A DNA stretch of 64,000 bases from Stakelama flava (lineage in GTDB: Bacteria > Pseudomonadota > Alphaproteobacteria > Sphingomonadales > Sphingomonadaceae). Numbering within the stretch: the stretch's first letter is position 1; every line of letters starts with the position of its first letter. The notes beneath the pieces were generated by a model. That model searched no databases and was not told where the DNA came from. It saw only the letters and a program-made list of their open reading frames with translations. The stretch is from contig NZ_JAHWZX010000009.1 in NCBI RefSeq assembly GCF_019351405.1, positions 62,001 to 126,000 of the forward strand, written 5' to 3'. Made by a program: the position numbers and the translations under genes. Below, piece by piece: positions 33,511 through 41,799 of the stretch.

Positions 33511-35925
33511 TCATTCATCGCGCAGGGCACGTGCCGGCTCTGCGCGGGCGACGCGAAAGGCCTGGCCGAAAATAGTGATGCACGCGATGGCGAGGCCCAG
33601 CAGGCTGGCAGCAGCGAAATAAGCGGGCGACAGCGCGATGCGATCGTCGAAATCCATCAGCCATTGCCGCATCGCCAGCCATGCAAGGGGCCAAGCGATA
33701 AGGTTGGCGAGCAGAACCGGTTTTAGAAACTGACCGATCAACAGCGTCAATATGTTGCGCGTGGATGCGCCCAGCGCCTTTCTGATCCCGATTTCCCTGG
33801 TCCGGCGGGACGTATCGAACGCGGCGAGCCCGTATAGCCCGATGCAACCGATCAGCACGGCCAGCGCGGCGCCGATGGTGAACAGCCGGCTTCGCTGGGT
33901 ATCGGCCTTGTAATATTGGTCGTACAGATTGGCGTTAACCGTGCGTGCGGCGAAGGGCACATTCGGCGCGATTCCCCGCCAGCTTGCCTCCAGCCGATCC
34001 TCCATCGTCTTGGCATCGCCGGTGAAGCGAACCGAGGCAAAGGGCGCTGTCTGCCTTTGCGTATTCAGATAATAGACGGTCGGGCGAACCGGTTCGCGCG
34101 GCGAGGTGAACCGCTGATCCGCGATGACGCCGATCACGGTTTGCGGGCCGTTGCCCTGAACCGTCTTGCCGATCGCATCAGCCGGGCTTTTGAAGCCGAG
34201 CGCCTTGATCGCGCTGGCATTGAAGACAGAGTTGACCGGATGCCGGTCGGTCCCGGCGGTATCGTCTGCCGCGCGATGCCCCTTGTCGAACAGGCGGCCG
34301 GCAAGAAGACGCGTGCCATAGGTAGTGAAATATCCTGGCCCCACTTCCACCCACATGATCGACGGCTTGCGTTCGGATGCTTCGGGACGGTTCATCGTAT
34401 TGGCATTGGTCGTATCCTGACTGCCAGGCGCATTGTTGCCGGATGCGACCGATACGACCCCCGGCAGGCGAGAGAAGGCGGCGAGGATCGCGTGCCGCTG
34501 CGCCGTTTCGAGCGCGCCGTGCGAAAAGGAGGTTACGACGATCAGTCCGTTGCGGTCGAATCCCAGATCGGCGTGGCGGACGTGGCGTGCCTGCGCGATC
34601 ATCACCGCCGTTGCGGTGGTGAACAGGATGGCGATTGCGAACTGAACGATGACAAGGCCCTGGCGCAGCCGCGCGCCGCTTCGCCCACCGCCGGGCGCGC
34701 GCGCCGAAGCCAGTACGCTTGCCGGCCGGAAATGCGACAGCACGAAGGCGGGATAAATGCCGGCAAGCACACCGGCGCCGAGCACGGCGAGGATAAGCGG
34801 CGCCACAATGCTGCCTTTTCCCCAATAGGCGATCGAAAGGTCCAGTCCGCCCGCGGCGTTGACGAAAGGCAGTGCGATTTCCGCCAGTGCGACCCCGATC
34901 AGCGCCGCGATGGCCACTGTCGCCACCGCTTCGAACAGGAACTGACCGATCAGCGCGCGGCGCGTGCCGCCCAGCGTCTTGCGGATCGCGACCTCGCGCG
35001 CGCGAAGCCCGGCCCGTGCGGTCGCGAGGTTCACATAATTGACGATCGCGATCAGCAGCGTCAGCAGCCCGACGAGCCCCAGCGTCGTCACCATCGTCCG
35101 GTCGCCGACATAGGTCAGGTGCATGTCCTGAAGCGGGCGGACGTTTTGATGATACATATCGGCGACGCGCGCGCTGAAGTTGTGGCCGGGCCCGGCATGG
35201 CGCTGAAGAAAATCGGGCAGTCGCGCCGCAAATGCGTTTGCCGCCGTCGCGTCGGAAAAGCGCAGAACCGTCGCCACTTCGGTGCTGCCCCAATGATCGT
35301 ACCAGCTTCCCGAAAAACGCTCGCGAAAGAACCGCACGAACAGATCGCCTTGGTAGGTGACGTTCTTGGGCAAATCCTTGATCACCGCACCGACGCGATA
35401 GGGGATCACCGCGCCGCCGATATCGAGGTCGAGCGTCTTGCCGATCGGCGAGGTGTCGGCGAAATATTTTCTCGCCATCTTCTGCGAAATGACGATGCCG
35501 TCGGGATCGGCGAGCGTTGCGGTCGGGTTGCCCTCGATCACGGGATATTGGAAGAGTTGAAAGAAATTGGGGTCGACGGCGTAGCTGTCCTCGTTCGACA
35601 CCTCGCGATCCTTGCGGACGATCGCGCCGATCCCCTTGTACCGCGTGCCGACCAGATCAGGAAAATCGCCCTTCAGCTGATCGAGTTCCCCGCCCATCGT
35701 GTTGGGGTTCGGCTGCACGGGGTCGCCGGGTCGCGTATAGGTTTCCTCGACGACCCACAGCTTGCTGGCGCCAGTGAAATGGTCGAACCTCATTTCGTAC
35801 CGCGCGTAGAGCGACAGCACGATGAACACCGCGATGCCCAGCGCCAGCCCGCCGATGTTGAGCAGCGCGAACAGCCTGTGCCGGGTGAGCGAGCGATAAA
35901 GAGTGAGCAGCGAGGTGCCGATCAT
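33511..35925 (-). CDS. MacB/FtsX-type ABC permease, copy 2
   Basis: An 804-residue permease with an N-terminal helix (SLTRHRLFALLNIGGLALGIAVFIVL), a large periplasmic MacB-like core domain (about 60-270), three helices, a second periplasmic domain and a C-terminal set of three helices ending in the FtsX domain (GCIGLYGLAAFDTSRRTREIGIRKALGAS). This double MacB_PCD/FtsX arrangement is usual for permeases of about 800 residues. It follows the first permease gene by 12 bases and is a paralogue of it. Likely works with the shared ATPase and HlyD protein; substrate unknown. Confidence 0.9.
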   Translation of the reverse strand: MIGTSLLTLYRSLTRHRLFALLNIGGLALGIAVFIVLSLYARYEMRFDHFTGASKLWVVEETYTRPGDPVQPNPNTMGGELDQLKGDFPDLVGTRYKGIGAIVRKDREVSNEDSYAVDPNFFQLFQYPVIEGNPTATLADPDGIVISQKMARKYFADTSPIGKTLDLDIGGAVIPYRVGAVIKDLPKNVTYQGDLFVRFFRERFSGSWYDHWGSTEVATVLRFSDATAANAFAARLPDFLQRHAGPGHNFSARVADMYHQNVRPLQDMHLTYVGDRTMVTTLGLVGLLTLLIAIVNYVNLATARAGLRAREVAIRKTLGGTRRALIGQFLFEAVATVAIAALIGVALAEIALPFVNAAGGLDLSIAYWGKGSIVAPLILAVLGAGVLAGIYPAFVLSHFRPASVLASARAPGGGRSGARLRQGLVIVQFAIAILFTTATAVMIAQARHVRHADLGFDRNGLIVVTSFSHGALETAQRHAILAAFSRLPGVVSVASGNNAPGSQDTTNANTMNRPEASERKPSIMWVEVGPGYFTTYGTRLLAGRLFDKGHRAADDTAGTDRHPVNSVFNASAIKALGFKSPADAIGKTVQGNGPQTVIGVIADQRFTSPREPVRPTVYYLNTQRQTAPFASVRFTGDAKTMEDRLEASWRGIAPNVPFAARTVNANLYDQYYKADTQRSRLFTIGAALAVLIGCIGLYGLAAFDTSRRTREIGIRKALGASTRNILTLLIGQFLKPVLLANLIAWPLAWLAMRQWLMDFDDRIALSPAYFAAASLLGLAIACITIFGQAFRVARAEPARALRDE

Positions 35926-35937
35926 TCGGGGTGTTCC

Positions 35938-38343
35938 TTATTCATAGCGCAGCGCTTTGGCGGGTTCGGCGCGTGCGACGCGCCATGATTGGGCAAAGAC
36001 GGTCGCGACCGCGATGCTCGCGGCGATCAGGCTTGCGAGCAGGAAATAGGCGGGGGACAGCGCGACGCGATCGTCAAAGCCCGACAGCCAACTGCGCATC
36101 GCGATATAGGCGATCGGCCAGGCGATCAGATTGGCGATCAACACGGGTGTCAGGAACTGGCCGATCAGCAGGCGCAATATGTCGCGCGTGGATGCGCCCA
36201 GCGCCTTCCTGATCCCGATTTCACGCACGCGGCGCGAGGTATCGAACGCGGCGAGGCCGTACAGCCCGATACACCCGATTACCACCGCCAGCACTGCGCC
36301 GATTGTGAACAACCGGCCGCGCTGGGCGTCTTCCTGATAGAAGCGTTGATAGAGCGCGTCGTCGACCGATTTGGCGCGAAAGGGAACGGCGGGCGCGATT
36401 GTCTTCCATTCCTGCTCCATCGCGGCCAGTACGCTGGCTGTCGCCCCGGGCTTTGCCCGCAGGGTCGGCACCATGCTTTCGGTTTCGCTTGGAACATAGT
36501 GATAGACGACCGCGTCGACCGGATCGCGCGGCGATGTAAAGCGCATATCGGCAACGACGCCGATGATCCTCGGCTGGTTTCGCTGATTGAATTTCGCGAC
36601 CATGCCAATCGCGGCTTCGGGAGATTTGATCCGGAACTGTTTCAGCGCGGTCCGGTTCAGAATGACATTGCGCGGGCTTTTTTCCAGTGCATTGTCGTCC
36701 ATTCCACTCGCATCGTCGCCGGCATGGACATCATCGAAATAACGTCCCGCCAGCAAATCGGCGCGATAGGTCGAGAAAAAATTGCGTCCTACATCGACAT
36801 CATCGACAGAGACGTCGGCACCATTCGTGCTGTCGACATATCTCGAGATGTTGAAACTGCCGCCGGTGGGTAGAAAGCGCGACATCGCCACCGCTTCGGT
36901 CCCAGGCGTATTTCGAAACGTTCGCATCAGGTCGGCGCGTTGCGAATTGTCGAGCGAATCAGCGAGGAAACTTGGTACGATGATCAGGCCGGTGCGATCG
37001 AAGCCCAGATTCGAATGCCGCAAATGGCTGGTCTGCGCGACAAGAACGCTGGTGCCGATAGTAAAAGCGATTGCGATGGCGAACTGCGCCAGCACCAAAA
37101 CCTTGCGAAGCAGGACGCCGGCCTTGCCGCCGCCCGGCGTGCGGACCGATGCCAGCACGCGCGCGGGACTGAAGTGCGACAGGACGAACGCGGGATAGAT
37201 GCCGGCAACCGCTCCGACGCCTATGACGAGCAGCATCAGCGGAATCATGATCGAGCCCGATCCGCCATAATGGATTGTCAGCGACGTACCGCCGATAGAA
37301 TTGACAAAGGGCAGCGCCAGTTCAGTCAGTGCTAGTGCGATCACCGCGGCAAGCGCCGTCATCGCGATCGCCTCGCCCAGAAATTGCGTGATCAGTGCCC
37401 TGCGGGTGGCACCGAGTATCTTGCGCAGTGCCACCTCGCGCGCGCGCAGCCCGGCGCGGGCGGTCGCCAGGTTTACATAGTTCACGATCGCGATCAGCAG
37501 GGTTAGTATCCCGACGCTGCCTAGCGTCAAAACCACCTCGCGGTCTTCGGGTCGGATCAGATGCACGTCGCCGAGGCGTATCAGCGTCATCTTTTTAAAA
37601 TCGGACGCTTTTTGGCCAAGACTCGATTGCTCGTGTCGATTGACAAAGGCCGGCAAATTGCGCGCAACGGCCTGCGCCGCGGCAATGCTGGGAAAGCGGA
37701 GGAACAAGGTGGGTGACCCCCCAGCGTCTTGCGACTTTGGCGCAGCCACGAATATATCGCTGCCATAGCTCATGTTCTTCGGCGGATTTTTCAGCACCGC
37801 CCATATCGTGTAGGTTTTTTCGTGCCCGTCGATAGCCATGACTATTGTGTTGCCGATTGCGGGACCTTCGCCGAAGTACCGTCGTGCCGCTGCGATCGTC
37901 ACTACCGCAGCATCGGGTCGTCGAAGTGCCGCGATGGGATCGCCTTCGTCTGCGGCGAGCGGGAACAGGCGGAACCATGCGGGATCGATCATCGATACCG
38001 GCTCGCTCGTAATCGACTTGCCGTTGCGCACGGGAACATCTTTCAATTCGTTCAGGCGCGCGCCGTCGATATTCTCGAAATCGGCCTTAAGCAGTGGCAG
38101 CGTGCCAGAATCATTTGACAGATTTACGTCCGAAAATCCCGGCAGGTTGTAGGTGGTGCCTACCACCCAGATATTCTCCCATCCCGGCAATTGCCGATCG
38201 TACCCCCGTTCGAACTGGACGAACAGGAACAGCACCAGAAACACCGCGATGCCCAGCGCCAGCCCGCCGATGTTGAGCAGCGCGAACAGCCTGTGTCGGG
38301 TGAGCGAGCGATAAAGGGTGAGCAGTGCCGATGTGCCGTTCAT
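35938..38343 (-). CDS. MacB/FtsX-type ABC permease, copy 1
   Basis: An 801-residue permease with the same layout as its downstream neighbour. The start overlaps the stop of a 31-residue ORF (ATGA). The N-terminal 28 residues and the C-terminal 130 residues are nearly the same as in copy 2, while the periplasmic domains have diverged. The two may form a heterodimer with two copies of the ATPase. FtsX-domain permeases of this kind act in mechanotransmission rather than channel-type transport; the cargo may be a peptide or antibiotic, but nothing in the sequence tells which. Confidence 0.9.
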   Translation of the reverse strand: MNGTSALLTLYRSLTRHRLFALLNIGGLALGIAVFLVLFLFVQFERGYDRQLPGWENIWVVGTTYNLPGFSDVNLSNDSGTLPLLKADFENIDGARLNELKDVPVRNGKSITSEPVSMIDPAWFRLFPLAADEGDPIAALRRPDAAVVTIAAARRYFGEGPAIGNTIVMAIDGHEKTYTIWAVLKNPPKNMSYGSDIFVAAPKSQDAGGSPTLFLRFPSIAAAQAVARNLPAFVNRHEQSSLGQKASDFKKMTLIRLGDVHLIRPEDREVVLTLGSVGILTLLIAIVNYVNLATARAGLRAREVALRKILGATRRALITQFLGEAIAMTALAAVIALALTELALPFVNSIGGTSLTIHYGGSGSIMIPLMLLVIGVGAVAGIYPAFVLSHFSPARVLASVRTPGGGKAGVLLRKVLVLAQFAIAIAFTIGTSVLVAQTSHLRHSNLGFDRTGLIIVPSFLADSLDNSQRADLMRTFRNTPGTEAVAMSRFLPTGGSFNISRYVDSTNGADVSVDDVDVGRNFFSTYRADLLAGRYFDDVHAGDDASGMDDNALEKSPRNVILNRTALKQFRIKSPEAAIGMVAKFNQRNQPRIIGVVADMRFTSPRDPVDAVVYHYVPSETESMVPTLRAKPGATASVLAAMEQEWKTIAPAVPFRAKSVDDALYQRFYQEDAQRGRLFTIGAVLAVVIGCIGLYGLAAFDTSRRVREIGIRKALGASTRDILRLLIGQFLTPVLIANLIAWPIAYIAMRSWLSGFDDRVALSPAYFLLASLIAASIAVATVFAQSWRVARAEPAKALRYE
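38240..38325. repeat. 86-bp direct repeat shared by the two permease genes (second copy at 35825-35910)
   Basis: The 5' coding ends of the two permease genes share an 86-base stretch with 84 identical positions (differences only C/T and A/G). The high conservation against much lower similarity in the periplasmic domains suggests recent duplication with gene conversion or strong selection on the first transmembrane helix. Confidence 0.8.
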
Positions 38344-38435
38344 GCCCGGTCCTCCGCGCGCTCACCCAGCCGCCGCCACAGCAGCGCGATAACGAGGAGC
38401 AGCGCCACGCTTGCCAGCAGGTCGCGCAGTTTCAT
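38340..38435 (-). CDS. 31-residue single-helix membrane peptide in the ABC operon
   Basis: Too short for usual gene finding. It reads MKLRDLLASVALLLVIALLW, followed by RRLGERAEDRA: a short basic lead, a hydrophobic helix of about 13-15 residues and a charged tail. Its ATG (38435) overlaps the ATPase stop in an ATGA, and its own stop overlaps the ATG of the first permease in another ATGA. Two perfect couplings strongly support translation. It may be an accessory subunit of the transporter, like other small peptides that bind membrane complexes; its true function is unknown. Confidence 0.6.
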   Translation of the reverse strand: MKLRDLLASVALLLVIALLWRRLGERAEDRA

Positions 38436-39112
38436 GCCGCGCGCCGGGCGGAAGTGAGGATGCGGCCGTCGAGCATATGGACGGTGCGTTTGGCGATGTC
38501 GGCATGCGCCGGGCTGTGCGTCACCATCACGATCGTCGCGCCCTCGGCATTCAATTCGGTGAGGATGTTCATCACCTGCGCCCCGTTTTCCGTATCGAGA
38601 TTGCCGGTCGGTTCGTCGGCGAGAATCAGTTTCGGATCGCCGACGATCGCCCGCGCGATCGCTGCGCGCTGCTGCTGTCCGCCCGAAAGCTGGTGCGGAT
38701 GATGATTCTTTCGATGCGCGATGCCCACGCGGTCCATCGCCGCCGTCACCCGGTCGCGCTTTTCGCTCGTGCCCATCGCCCGATAGGCGAGGCCCAATGC
38801 GACATTTTCACGAATGGTCAGTTCATCGATCAGGTTGAAGCTCTGGAACACGAAGCCCAGCCGGTCGCGGCGAAGCCGGGCCAGCTGCGGCTCGGGCGCC
38901 TTCGTGATATCCTTGCCCTCGAACCGATAGATGCCGCCGGTAGGCCGGTCGATCGTGCCGATGATGTTGAGCAGCGTCGATTTGCCGCACCCCGACGGTC
39001 CCATCACCGCCAGGAACTCACCTGCCTCCACGGTCAGGTCGATATCGGCGAGCGCCGTCGTTTCCACCTCGTCGGCGCGGAACCGGCGGCTGATATTGTC
39101 AAGCTGGATCAT
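38432..39112 (-). CDS. MacB/LolD-type ABC transporter ATPase
   Basis: A 226-residue nucleotide-binding subunit. Walker A GPSGCGKST, the Q-loop GFVFQSFNLIDELT, signature LSGGQQQRAAIARA, Walker B LILADEPTGNLD and the switch His VTHSPAH are all intact. Q-loop and D-loop sequences are those of the MacB/LolD family, which partner FtsX-type permeases. ATG 39112 is likely; a TTG at 39118 would add two residues. It lies between the HlyD gene and the 31-residue ORF. Confidence 0.94.
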   Translation of the reverse strand: MIQLDNISRRFRADEVETTALADIDLTVEAGEFLAVMGPSGCGKSTLLNIIGTIDRPTGGIYRFEGKDITKAPEPQLARLRRDRLGFVFQSFNLIDELTIRENVALGLAYRAMGTSEKRDRVTAAMDRVGIAHRKNHHPHQLSGGQQQRAAIARAIVGDPKLILADEPTGNLDTENGAQVMNILTELNAEGATIVMVTHSPAHADIAKRTVHMLDGRILTSARRAA

Positions 39113-39131
39113 GAGCAAGGCTTCCCTGACA

Positions 39132-40424
39132 TTAGCGGATGAGGAGATGTTGATAGGGCTGGTAGCTGTCGATTGACGACGTCACGATGCGGTCGCCGGG
39201 TTGCAGGCCGCTGGTGATTTCCACCTGTTCGGGATTGCGCCGTCCCGTGGCGACCGAACGGCGTTCGGCGCGGTTGTCGTCCGTCAGCACGAAGGCGATA
39301 TTGCCGCCCGCGTCGAGCCAGGCTCCCGTCGGCGCTACGACCGCCGGCCGGTCCGCGCCCAGGATCAGGCGCACGTCAAGTGTCTGTCCGCGATTGAGGC
39401 CGGTGGGTGCCGCGCCCTCGAAATACAATTCGACGCGGAACCGCCCGTCGGTCACCTGCGGCAGCACCCTGGCGACGCGCAACATCGCCGATCGGCCGTC
39501 GATATCGGCCATTGCGTGCTGGCCGGCCGACACACGGCCCAGATAATATTGGTCGACATCGGCGGTAATTTTCCACGAACCTTGCGCGTCGATCTGCGCG
39601 ATCCGGTCCCCGGCATTGAGGGTCTGGCCGGGCTGCAGGTCAAACCCCGTCAGGCGGCCCGCCATCGGCGCGCGGAGGGTGAGCGCGTCGAGGCTGTCCT
39701 GCACCATCGTCAGGCTTCGGCGCAGTTGCTGTGCGGTCGCGCCGACCTGATTGCTCTGGTCGGACAGCGTGCCGCTTTCCTGCGCGCGCGCGGCGGTGAG
39801 CGCATCGACCCGGCTCTGCTGAAACGCAACGTCGTCGGCCAGCGGCTGCACCGCCGCCTTGTTGACGATCCCCTTCTCCAGCAGGAAGCGTTTTTTGGTC
39901 AGATCGTTCTGCGCCTTTTGCAGCGCGTTTTTTGCCGCAGCGATCTCGCTTTCGCTGTCGATGCGGTTGCGTTGGATCGACAAACGTTGCGCGCTGATAT
40001 TGCCCAGTTGTCCCGCGATGTCGGCCGAACGCGACGCGACGTCTAGTTCGAGCGAGCGGTTACTGAGCGCGGCAAGCGGCTGCCCCCTGGCGACCAGCGC
40101 GCCATCATTTGCGATGACATGGTCGACCTGTCCGCCGACGATCGCCGAAACGAAGGTGGTGTCGCGCGCCGCGACTTCGCCGCGCAGCGGGACATAGTCG
40201 CGAAACGGTTCGCGCGCCACCGTTGCGCTGCGCACCGCCTCGCTGCTGACCGTCAGGGAGTTGGGAGACGGCAGCACATGGTAAAGCAACAGGGCGGCAA
40301 GCACGATTCCGACGACCAGCGCGCCAAGCTGGACGCGGCGATTGCGCCACCAGCGGTCCGAGCGCACGACACGCCGGTCCATATTTGCGCCGCTGATCGA
40401 TGTCGCTTGCGTCGTGCCGTTCAT
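39132..40424 (-). CDS. HlyD/RND-type periplasmic adaptor protein
   Basis: A membrane fusion protein of about 430 residues. One transmembrane helix (LGALVVGIVLAALLLYHVL) precedes a lipoyl-like domain (VDHVIANDGALVARGQPLAALS), a long coiled-coil hairpin (about 130-245) and beta-barrel domains (FDLQPQTLNAGDRI-like region, then QGSWKITADVDQYYLGRV). It heads the operon with the ABC ATPase and permeases, so it would link the inner-membrane ABC unit to an outer-membrane TolC-like duct, which is not encoded here. ATG 40424 is taken; a GTG at 40430 is also possible. Confidence 0.88.
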   Translation of the reverse strand: MNGTTQATSISGANMDRRVVRSDRWWRNRRVQLGALVVGIVLAALLLYHVLPSPNSLTVSSEAVRSATVAREPFRDYVPLRGEVAARDTTFVSAIVGGQVDHVIANDGALVARGQPLAALSNRSLELDVASRSADIAGQLGNISAQRLSIQRNRIDSESEIAAAKNALQKAQNDLTKKRFLLEKGIVNKAAVQPLADDVAFQQSRVDALTAARAQESGTLSDQSNQVGATAQQLRRSLTMVQDSLDALTLRAPMAGRLTGFDLQPGQTLNAGDRIAQIDAQGSWKITADVDQYYLGRVSAGQHAMADIDGRSAMLRVARVLPQVTDGRFRVELYFEGAAPTGLNRGQTLDVRLILGADRPAVVAPTGAWLDAGGNIAFVLTDDNRAERRSVATGRRNPEQVEITSGLQPGDRIVTSSIDSYQPYQHLLIR

Positions 40425-40483
40425 GCGCACAGGATATGACGTGCCGATGGGTAACGTCTAACGTATTGATATACAGTCTTTTT

Positions 40484-40504
40484 GAATCGTACGTTCAACG
40501 ATTC
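40484..40504. promoter_or_regulatory. Perfect inverted repeat between divergent ABC and two-component operons
   Basis: Arms GAATCGT (40484-40490) and ACGATTC (40498-40504) with a seven-base spacer are located between the two divergent start codons. It fits a binding site for the dimeric response regulator encoded next to it, which could then control both its own gene and the exporter operon. Confidence 0.55.
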
Positions 40505-40557
40505 GCCAAGCGATATGTATGGAGTGTCCGATTCCGAACAGTGTTTCCGATCTGTCA

Positions 40558-41799
40558 ATGCCCTCCGTGCAAATCCTGTTCGTCGACGATGATCGCGATA
40601 TCGTTGCTGCCGCGCGGATGGTCGCCCGGCGCAGCGGGATGGAGCTTGTCGGTGCGTCCGATCCGGCGGCGGCCTGGAGCCTGCTTGCCGAGCGGCGCTA
40701 TGACGTCATCCTGCTCGACCTGAATTTCGCGCGCGGACATACCAGCGGTGAAGAAGGCTTTCGCATGCTTGCCGACCTGATGGCGAACGATCCGCAGGCA
40801 GTGGTGATCGTGGCGACCGGGCATAGCGGCATCAATGTGGCGGTAGAGGCAATGCGCATGGGGGCGTCCGATTTCGTCATCAAACCATGGAGCAACGACG
40901 CGCTGGCAGAACGGCTGAAACGCGGCGCGGCGCTGGCGCATGCCCGGCGGGCCGCCATGGGCGAGGGGGGCGACGAACCGGCGATCCTGCTGGGCGACGA
41001 TCCCGCCATCGAACGCGTCCGCAGAACGATCGTGCGCGTCGGCGCGACCAGCGCACCGGTGCTGGCGCTGGGACCGGCGGGATCGGGAAAATCGCTGGTC
41101 ATCGACCTGCTGCGACGTCAGTGCGCTGGCGCGGGCGAACCATGCGTCGAAATCGGCATGCACGATGCCATCGACATGGGGAAAATCGAAGAGGCACTGG
41201 CCGGATCGCAAGGGGGTACGCTGATCCTCGATCATGTCGAAACGACGCCGCACCGGCTTCAGCCCCATCTGGCGGCGCGGCTTTCGGGCCGCAGGATACT
41301 CGCAATGGCGCGCGGGGACAGGCAGTCGGTTCGCGCCGCGCTCGACGCCGATCTGCTCATGCAACTCAATACGATCGAAATAGAATTGCCGCGCCTGTCG
41401 ACGCGCGTCGGCGATGCGCTGTTGCTGGCGCGCCACTTTGCCGACCTTTTCGCGAGGCGCCATGGCCTGATCGCCCGCACACTGAGCGACGAGGCGGCGC
41501 GCGCCATTGTCGCGGATGATTGGCCCGATGACGTACGCGGCCTGCGTCAGGCGATCGAACGCGCCGTCCTGCTGGCCGAGGGAGGTGAAATCGAAATCGC
41601 CGATCTGGGACTGGACGCCGCGATTCAGAGCGAGGGACGCCCGCGCGCGGCGGCGGCCGACCTCAATCTGGATCGCGCCGAAAAGCATCTGATCGAAGCC
41701 GCGCTTGATCGCCATCGCTTCAATATCAGCCGCGCCGCCGACGAACTGGGACTGACCCGCGCCGCGCTGTATCGCCGGATGGCAAAACATGGACTCTAG
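40558..41799 (+). CDS. NtrC-like response regulator with degenerate AAA+ domain
   Basis: A receiver domain with phospho-acceptor Asp54 (ILLDLNF) and conserved Lys (VIKPW) is followed by an AAA+ domain and a C-terminal Fis-type helix-turn-helix (FNISRAADELGLTRAALYRRM). Walker A is intact (GPAGSGKS), but Walker B reads LILDHVE with His in place of the catalytic Glu, and the GAFTGA loop needed to contact sigma-54 is missing along with about 40 residues. It is therefore unlikely to activate sigma-54 promoters. Start uncertain: ATG 40558 gives a normal receiver N-terminus; ATG 40519 would add 13 residues. It overlaps the kinase gene by 11 bases. Confidence 0.88.
   Translation: MPSVQILFVDDDRDIVAAARMVARRSGMELVGASDPAAAWSLLAERRYDVILLDLNFARGHTSGEEGFRMLADLMANDPQAVVIVATGHSGINVAVEAMRMGASDFVIKPWSNDALAERLKRGAALAHARRAAMGEGGDEPAILLGDDPAIERVRRTIVRVGATSAPVLALGPAGSGKSLVIDLLRRQCAGAGEPCVEIGMHDAIDMGKIEEALAGSQGGTLILDHVETTPHRLQPHLAARLSGRRILAMARGDRQSVRAALDADLLMQLNTIEIELPRLSTRVGDALLLARHFADLFARRHGLIARTLSDEAARAIVADDWPDDVRGLRQAIERAVLLAEGGEIEIADLGLDAAIQSEGRPRAAAADLNLDRAEKHLIEAALDRHRFNISRAADELGLTRAALYRRMAKHGL

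Noticed and set aside
33916..35988. A 690-codon plus-strand frame opposite the second permease gene
   Set aside because: The predicted protein has a compositionally odd, motif-free sequence; the minus-strand frame is a clear FtsX/MacB permease.
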